Assembly (NCBI GenBank): GCA_905200265.1
Contig: CAJKJS010000108.1
Location: forward strand, 1-5,720
Length of the DNA: 5,720 bases
Direction: 5' to 3'
Source of the DNA: an uncultured Oscillospiraceae bacterium
GTDB taxonomy: Bacteria; Bacillota; Clostridia; Oscillospirales; Acutalibacteraceae
In this document: piece by piece, positions 1 to 4,524 of the stretch
How the letters are laid out: each line of letters opens with the position of its first letter
How positions within the stretch are numbered: the first letter of the stretch is position 1
Notes under the pieces: generated by a model
Told to the model about the DNA's origin: nothing
Databases searched by the model: none
What the model saw: the letters and a program-made list of their open reading frames with translations, nothing else
Program-made: the position numbers and the translations under genes

Positions 1-114
1 ATTGCGGTGAATGTCCGACAGAACCAGTACGCTTTCATCCTCTGTGGGCAGGAAGGAAAGCCGATGCAGCACACAGCACAGCACATGGTATGTGGTTAAT
101 GCATAATAAATCAC
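1..114 (-). CDS. N-terminus of a fifth operon gene, possibly a capsule glycosyltransferase (partial)
   Basis: Thirty-eight codons are visible before the left edge. Translation begins at GTG 112-114: MIYYALTTYHVLCCVLHRLS followed by FLPTEDESVLVLSDIHRN. A very good Shine-Dalgarno, AGGGAGG (124-130), overlaps the stop of the preceding gene and sits 9 nt before the GTG. The only nearby ATG (102-104) reads ATG CAT TAA and is closed at once, so GTG is the start. The protein opens with a hydrophobic strand, then a YHxLCCxLH amphipathic helix, then a charged loop and a second strand VLVLSD. This is a Rossmann-like opening of the sort that begins GT-B capsule transferases of the sialyl/polysialyltransferase or CDP-glycerol transferase type. 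There is too little to assign a family. The spacing makes it a member of the same operon. Confidence 0.68.
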   Translation of the reverse strand, partial: MIYYALTTYHVLCCVLHRLSFLPTEDESVLVLSDIHRN

Positions 115-123
115 AGAGCGTTT

Positions 124-130
124 CCTCCCT
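124..130 (-). promoter_or_regulatory. Strong ribosome binding site of the fifth gene
   Basis: AGGGAGG on the minus strand overlaps the TAA of the HAD-family gene by one base and lies 9 nt before GTG 112-114. It is the closest match to the consensus in the window and identifies the short left-edge gene. Confidence 0.75.
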
Positions 131-2235
131 TATCGTTGGTATTCCCGGTCCATCAGGGTGGAGAGCGTTTCCATTTTGTGGGAAAAAGTACCCACGGCGC
201 GGTTGACCGGATAATCTTTAAAGAACCGGCGGAAATATTCGGGCTGAGAAATAATGAACCGGCACACATGGTACGCGTCTTCGCCGCTAACGCGCAGCAT
301 ATAGGGGTACTGCTTAAAGGCCTCTTTATAATCAGAAATAAAGGTCAGAATACCCTTTTGCATTTGGCGAATGCTCTCATACCCTTCGGTTTCGGGGCAG
401 TCAAAACGCAGACGCACGTCGCCGTTTTCGCTTTCTTCGTACTGCAAAAACGAAGGGGAGGGGGACGCCAGCATCATTTCGATAAATACGCTGTAAAGCT
501 GACCCACCCGGTGGCGGCGGCGCAGGGCGCGGTTATTCCGCTGGGAGAACATATAGGATTCAATATCCCCCGTGAGCAGCGGCGCTTCGATCACCTGTTG
601 GTCGTGCAGGTAGTTGGCCCCGGATACAAAGCCATAGATATGGCACGGCAGGCCCCACAGATCTTCCACCAGCACTTTTAGCGCCGAAACGCCTGAGGCA
701 GCCCAGCCCACGTCCACAGCGGCCGCGCTTTTTACACCGCGAAGCTTTTCTTCCAGTACTTTCCTAGCGGCCCGATGACCGGGTGCATAGGCTTCTTCCA
801 CATTTTCCCAGTGCGCCATAAATACGGATATAATGGCTTCGTAGTTTTCTTTCGTCAGCACTGTGTCAGGAGTAAAGCCGGCGTTTGATAAAAATTCCTG
901 CATCTGGGGCAGCTCCATGGCGCCGAGCATTTGGGTCATGGTGATGCCGCGGCTGATTTTGTATTTGATATACCGCAAAAAGAACTCGTTGCGGAAGTAC
1001 CCGGCCGTTAACCGGGTGGCAGCGGAACGGGACCAGTAGAGGTATTCGGTTTGTTCCTCGGGATATAAAAGGGCATACGCCTTTTGCAGAATATCTCCGT
1101 CCCGGGACAAAAACAATAGTTTTTCAATGCCTTTTTCTTTGACCCGTTCATGAATCCACACACAGTACCCCATGACATACAGCCCCGCATGGGCATACCC
1201 GTACTCAAAAAACGGGGTTTCGTGGTACGCGCCACAGTATAACCGGTTATTTACAATGCCCCGGTACGCACTGCCCACCAGCGCCGTGAGATCGGCACAG
1301 CGGTGGGGATTCCCGGCGCGGTTGACATTCACATAATAACAGGGGGTAAACCCGGCCCGCCGCGGGCGCACCCGGTCGGCGATGGGGCTGTCACCCAGGT
1401 GCAGGTACCGCTTATCAAGACCCATTTCCTGTTTGACAAAGGGGAACAACTTGCCGCTGCGTTTGGAAAACCCACATTCCTGAGACAAGAACACCCGAGT
1501 AAAATGAGTGTACCCGTTTTGTTCCAGTGCCTGGCGCAGGACATCCCCAGGCAAATACATGTCGGACACGGCAATCAGGGTTTTGCCCATTTCCAGGGCC
1601 ATCTGATACACCTGCTTCATATAGGGATTCGCTTTCAGGAGCGACAGTTCCGTTTCGCATTCGATCCTCATAGCCTTTTCAATATCACAGGCTACATACC
1701 GCTGCAACTGGGTGTAAATGTCCGAAAGGGTGACTTCATTATACCCGGTGCGCTCTTTGGCTTTTTGCCGTGCCTGTTTTTCGGCTAAGATCCGGTACCG
1801 GGTAAATGACGGCACGTGCAGTTTTTCGCCTATCAGATAGAATACCGCGGTGGGGTCGTCAAACGGGCGAAAGAGCAGCGTGTCGAAAATATCAAACGAG
1901 ATCACGTCGTGCAGCAAAATCTGTTTAGCCAGCGCTGCGTATCCGGGACGGCGCAGGGTATGGCTTTCGGTGTGGGTAAGAGGTGTTTTGCGGGTGTGGT
2001 CCAGCCGTTCCTGAGGCTGGGCCCGATGGGAAAACGCCCGGCCGGTTTTGGCCGCCAGGCATAATAGCAGAAGAGTCATTCCCCGGCGCCACAGAGGCAA
2101 ATGCCGGTCGCACTCGCCGTAATAGGCGTCGGTGACCATGCGGCGGCTCATGGCCAGACGACGTACGAAATAATCCATTCGCCGTTTTACCCCGGTCCGC
2201 ATTTTGTTTCGCAATCGTAAGAGTCGGCTTAGCAC
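130..2235 (-). CDS. Large HAD-superfamily protein, COG5610-like, of polysaccharide loci
   Basis: A 701-residue protein. Residues 1-65 are very Arg-rich with a short hydrophobic run (MTLLLLCLAA, 53-62), perhaps a peripheral membrane anchor. Residues ~108-310 are a HAD domain: motif I SFDIFDTLL (113-121; nucleophile Asp115, Thr119), motif II AVSDMY (222-227; Ser224), a motif III lysine in GFSKRSGK (255-262), and motif IV HLGDSPIAD (279-287; Asp282 and Asp287). The usual +2 Asp is Phe117, so phosphatase activity is not assured. Residues ~343-590 are a second conserved region with FLSRDGD (375-381), YLYWSRSAATR (398-408) and AVDVGWAASG (506-515), as in COG5610 proteins found beside capsule glycosyltransferases. 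The final ~110 residues are unassigned. Start is GTG, 2 nt after the previous stop, with AAGGGGA 9 nt upstream; the stop is TAA. It may act on a phosphorylated intermediate of the neighbouring CMP-sugar pathway (inference); the exact reaction is unknown. Confidence 0.8.
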   Translation of the reverse strand: MLSRLLRLRNKMRTGVKRRMDYFVRRLAMSRRMVTDAYYGECDRHLPLWRRGMTLLLLCLAAKTGRAFSHRAQPQERLDHTRKTPLTHTESHTLRRPGYAALAKQILLHDVISFDIFDTLLFRPFDDPTAVFYLIGEKLHVPSFTRYRILAEKQARQKAKERTGYNEVTLSDIYTQLQRYVACDIEKAMRIECETELSLLKANPYMKQVYQMALEMGKTLIAVSDMYLPGDVLRQALEQNGYTHFTRVFLSQECGFSKRSGKLFPFVKQEMGLDKRYLHLGDSPIADRVRPRRAGFTPCYYVNVNRAGNPHRCADLTALVGSAYRGIVNNRLYCGAYHETPFFEYGYAHAGLYVMGYCVWIHERVKEKGIEKLLFLSRDGDILQKAYALLYPEEQTEYLYWSRSAATRLTAGYFRNEFFLRYIKYKISRGITMTQMLGAMELPQMQEFLSNAGFTPDTVLTKENYEAIISVFMAHWENVEEAYAPGHRAARKVLEEKLRGVKSAAAVDVGWAASGVSALKVLVEDLWGLPCHIYGFVSGANYLHDQQVIEAPLLTGDIESYMFSQRNNRALRRRHRVGQLYSVFIEMMLASPSPSFLQYEESENGDVRLRFDCPETEGYESIRQMQKGILTFISDYKEAFKQYPYMLRVSGEDAYHVCRFIISQPEYFRRFFKDYPVNRAVGTFSHKMETLSTLMDREYQR

Positions 2236-2237
2236 AA

Positions 2238-3848
2238 TCAGTCTTCCCCTTCCCGGTTTTCAATTTTATAGAGGGTGGGGGTCAGAAAATGCAGCTTCAT
2301 GTCCCGGGCGCGCTTATTCAGCTGGACATTCACTTCCTGGTTTTTCTGGTGCAGCGGAATGCCGTAGCGCGATACTGCGTAATCGGCGGTGTAGTAGTTT
2401 TGCAGGGCATCGTCGGAAAATCCGTCCATTCCCGCCAGGGTGACATCCCGCACCGAGCATTTGACCAGCAGTTTTAAAAGCATCATGCCCGCGCTGTCGG
2501 AGGCGTAAAACGAGGTGTTAAGCAGTGACGAATAATTCACCATCTGAGCCCCTTCAGCGTCTTCGGGCAGGGTGCGAATGTTGGATGTGAGCACCGCTTT
2601 ATCCCACTGAATATCTTCCCGGATGGCCTCGAGCCGCCGGTCATTGGTGAGGAACAAGAGATCATAGTCGTACTGGTGGGGCACAAAGTTTACGCTGATG
2701 ATAAGCGGATTTTCTTTTTCGATAAAAGCTTTGACTGTTTCCTGATATGTCACAATGGAGTGGCCCGGCGCCAGCACCAGCACCTTACGGCCTTCCATCT
2801 GGCGGCGCAGCGCGTCGATCACCATCTGATCTTCGATGGCGTGGGACTGGTACGTCTGGTACAGGTGTTCGATCAGCGTTTTGTCAAAACGTTCCCGCTT
2901 TTCGGGGGGGATTTGATCGAGGAGTTCGGCAACTTCCGTGACCGATACCGTCTGTTTGCCCATGAGGTACGACGCATAGTTCGGATGGCAATCCCGCGCC
3001 GCCGACAGGAAATACGGGCAGGCATAGCCCCATTGAGCCGACAGGGAAATGGGGGTAATGGTGCGGTCTACGACTTCCAGCACCGGCAGTACATTGTACC
3101 GGCTTTCGTATTCGGTGTTAAAGTACTGCAAAATCAGTTCCGTGCACAAATTCCCGGCGCCCCGGCCCATACCGCTGGCCGAACAGTCCAGAATCAGGCC
3201 TCGGTCGGTTTTGTATTCGAGCAGCTGCTGGGCGTTGGCAAACGACATCTGCAAATTGTTGTGGGAATGGTACCCCAGCCGGATAGAGGGCGCCAGGTTG
3301 TGGTCCGTTAAACTCACCTGCCGCAAAAACGATTTGCCGTACATGGTGCCCAGGGTATCCACCAGATAAAATGCATAGGGCTGCAGCCGGTTGATGCGCT
3401 TGATCAGGTGGATCAAGTCTTCGTCGGAATATCCGGCGGTGCCCACGGGCTGCATAAACAGCCTGTATCCCTTTTGTTGGATCATTTCGCCGTAGCAAAA
3501 CGCCTTTTCCACTTCTTCCGGATGGAAGGTCAGCCGGATACCGCCTAACTTGGTCTCTTTTTTATCGGGCAGGGCGGTGGGGTTCATCTCTTTTTCGCCA
3601 ATGGCGATCATGGCGACATACAGGGTATTATCCCCTTCGGGCAGTAGCGGGTCCAGGTCCTTGGGAGTATGGAACAAACTTTGGTCTTTGCTGCTGGGCA
3701 AATCGGTCAAAAACCCGCATTCAATAATATCCAGCCCCGCAGCCGTTAGCCGCGCGAGCATATCTTTCATGGTATCGGCGCCAAACTGCCAGTTATTCAC
3801 ATACCCGCCGTCCCGCAGGGTACAATCAAGAAATTTCACACGGTTCAC
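2238..3848 (-). CDS. DRE-TIM pyruvate-aldolase-like protein with C-terminal GT42/MptE-like domain
   Basis: A 536-residue two-domain protein. Residues ~3-300 form an HMGL-like (DRE-TIM metallolyase) barrel: LDCTLRDGGYVNNW (7-20) carries the catalytic Arg12 and metal ligand Asp13; YLVDTLG is at 161-167; GYHSHNN (192-198) supplies the two metal-binding histidines 194 and 196; and GMGRGAGN (226-233) matches the glycine-rich loop of isopropylmalate synthases and hydroxy-oxovalerate aldolases. Residues ~352-536 are a second domain beginning KVLVLAPGHSI (355-365), with ISVNF (384-388) and VTLAGMD (469-475), like Rossmann-type DUF115/MptE or GT42 sialyltransferase folds. Family members cleave or form C-C bonds using pyruvate or acyl-CoA. 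Here, next to a CMP-sugar synthetase, synthesis of a 2-keto-3-deoxy sugar acid is plausible (inference). Start is GTG with AAGGGGG 9 nt upstream, overlapping the preceding stop. The His that follows RDG in 4-hydroxy-2-oxovalerate aldolase is Tyr16. To my recollection this architecture recurs in capsule loci without a settled function. Confidence 0.82.
   Translation of the reverse strand: MNRVKFLDCTLRDGGYVNNWQFGADTMKDMLARLTAAGLDIIECGFLTDLPSSKDQSLFHTPKDLDPLLPEGDNTLYVAMIAIGEKEMNPTALPDKKETKLGGIRLTFHPEEVEKAFCYGEMIQQKGYRLFMQPVGTAGYSDEDLIHLIKRINRLQPYAFYLVDTLGTMYGKSFLRQVSLTDHNLAPSIRLGYHSHNNLQMSFANAQQLLEYKTDRGLILDCSASGMGRGAGNLCTELILQYFNTEYESRYNVLPVLEVVDRTITPISLSAQWGYACPYFLSAARDCHPNYASYLMGKQTVSVTEVAELLDQIPPEKRERFDKTLIEHLYQTYQSHAIEDQMVIDALRRQMEGRKVLVLAPGHSIVTYQETVKAFIEKENPLIISVNFVPHQYDYDLLFLTNDRRLEAIREDIQWDKAVLTSNIRTLPEDAEGAQMVNYSSLLNTSFYASDSAGMMLLKLLVKCSVRDVTLAGMDGFSDDALQNYYTADYAVSRYGIPLHQKNQEVNVQLNKRARDMKLHFLTPTLYKIENREGED
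2245..2251 (-). promoter_or_regulatory. Ribosome binding site of the HAD-family gene
   Basis: AAGGGGA on the minus strand sits 9 nt upstream of GTG 2233-2235, inside the last codons of the aldolase-like gene. Sequence and spacing almost repeat those before the aldolase-like gene, which supports this GTG over later ATG codons at residues 12, 20 and 29. Confidence 0.65.
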
Positions 3849-4519
3849 AGGGCGGTGCCCCCTTCCCGTAGCAGTTCGTTATACAGTAAATCCGCCATCA
3901 TAAAATCAAAGGGTTCGTTGATGTCAGTGGCTTCCACGTCGCTGACCGGCACCAAATAGGGCTTATCGCCGGTACGGCGGTGCTGCTCGGTTAAAAGCGC
4001 CCGGGTGTACACATAAAGGCCCGTGGTTTCGGCGTACAAGTCGCCCAAATCCTGGGTGCGGGGAATGGTACGGGTGTCGTAAAGGGGAACCCCGTCTTTC
4101 CACAAAAAGTCCCGCAATTTGCGCACCGCCATGGCACTGTCATGCCCGCCATGTACCACGGCATCGAGACCCTTTTGGATGGAATCAGCGCTCAAAAACG
4201 GCGCGGTGGCGTGAGCCAGCACGTAGTTTTCGGCAGGCACATCACTAGCAAACGCCAGCAGCACATCTAAAATCGACGTGCTGGAAAGATCCAGTTTTTT
4301 GTCCCGGGGCAGATAGGTAACGCCTTCGGGCAGGTAGTCCCGGATCGACGGGTCGCTGCAATACACATAAATGCCGTCAAGACCCTTTACCTGCTTGAGC
4401 GTTTTCAAAATGTAAGTAATGAGCGGTTGGCCGTTGTGGAACGGTTTGGTATTTTTGCCGGGCAACCGTTCGTTATTCAGTTTCACGGGCACCACAGCTA
4501 CCGTTTTTTTCATGTCCAT
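3845..4519 (-). CDS. CMP-sialic-acid-synthetase-type cytidylyltransferase (NeuA/COG1083-like)
   Basis: A 224-residue protein of normal length for acylneuraminate cytidylyltransferases. It should transfer CMP from CTP to the anomeric hydroxyl of a sialic-acid-like or other 2-keto-3-deoxy sugar acid in the cytoplasm. Visible evidence: an N-terminal strand and nucleotide-binding loop AVVPVKLNNERLPGKN (residues 8-23), ITYIL (34-38), VYVCSD-like YVYCSD (51-56), YVLAHATAPFL (99-109, equivalent to the LQPTSPL segment of NeuA), PRTQDL followed by AETTGLYVY (153-171, equivalent to the ENGAxYI region), and TDINEPFDFMMAD (198-210, equivalent to the metal-binding DIDxxxDF motif). The second Asp of that motif is Asn here. 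I chose ATG 4519 because GAGAGAG lies 8 nt upstream and the preceding gene stops 5 nt before it; ATG 4513 is possible. The stop overlaps the next start by 4 nt (GTGA), suggesting translational coupling. The sugar substrate cannot be read from sequence. Confidence 0.87.
   Translation of the reverse strand: MDMKKTVAVVPVKLNNERLPGKNTKPFHNGQPLITYILKTLKQVKGLDGIYVYCSDPSIRDYLPEGVTYLPRDKKLDLSSTSILDVLLAFASDVPAENYVLAHATAPFLSADSIQKGLDAVVHGGHDSAMAVRKLRDFLWKDGVPLYDTRTIPRTQDLGDLYAETTGLYVYTRALLTEQHRRTGDKPYLVPVSDVEATDINEPFDFMMADLLYNELLREGGTAL
3858..3864 (-). promoter_or_regulatory. Ribosome binding site of the aldolase-like gene
   Basis: AAGGGGG on the minus strand sits 9 nt upstream of the GTG start at 3846-3848, inside the last codons of the cytidylyltransferase gene. 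It supports the GTG start, which overlaps the upstream TGA as GTGA. Confidence 0.65.
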
Positions 4520-4524
4520 TTCTT

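Noticed and set aside
136..681. 181-codon plus-strand open frame opposite the HAD gene
   Set aside because: It is antisense to a gene with clear family motifs, its translation shows no recognisable domain, and it fits the long antisense frames common in GC-rich coding sequence.
1303..1788. 161-codon plus-strand open frame opposite the HAD domain
   Set aside because: It covers HAD motifs II to IV on the other strand, so the open frame is explained by coding constraint.
2236..2237. Search for promoters or terminators between genes
   Set aside because: Gene gaps are -4 to 15 nt, which leaves no space. No attenuator-like hairpin plus T-run was seen at any junction.
2676..3311. 211-codon plus-strand open frame opposite the aldolase-like gene
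   Set aside because: It is the antisense shadow of the conserved barrel and second domain. The product is His/Gln/Arg-rich without motif structure.
2238..3848. Annotation of the aldolase-like gene as isopropylmalate synthase, HMG-CoA lyase or a catabolic 4-hydroxy-2-oxovalerate aldolase
   Set aside because: The barrel motifs are shared, but RDGGY replaces RDGMH, the C-terminal domain differs from LeuA regulatory and DmpG communication domains, and the neighbours are polysaccharide genes.
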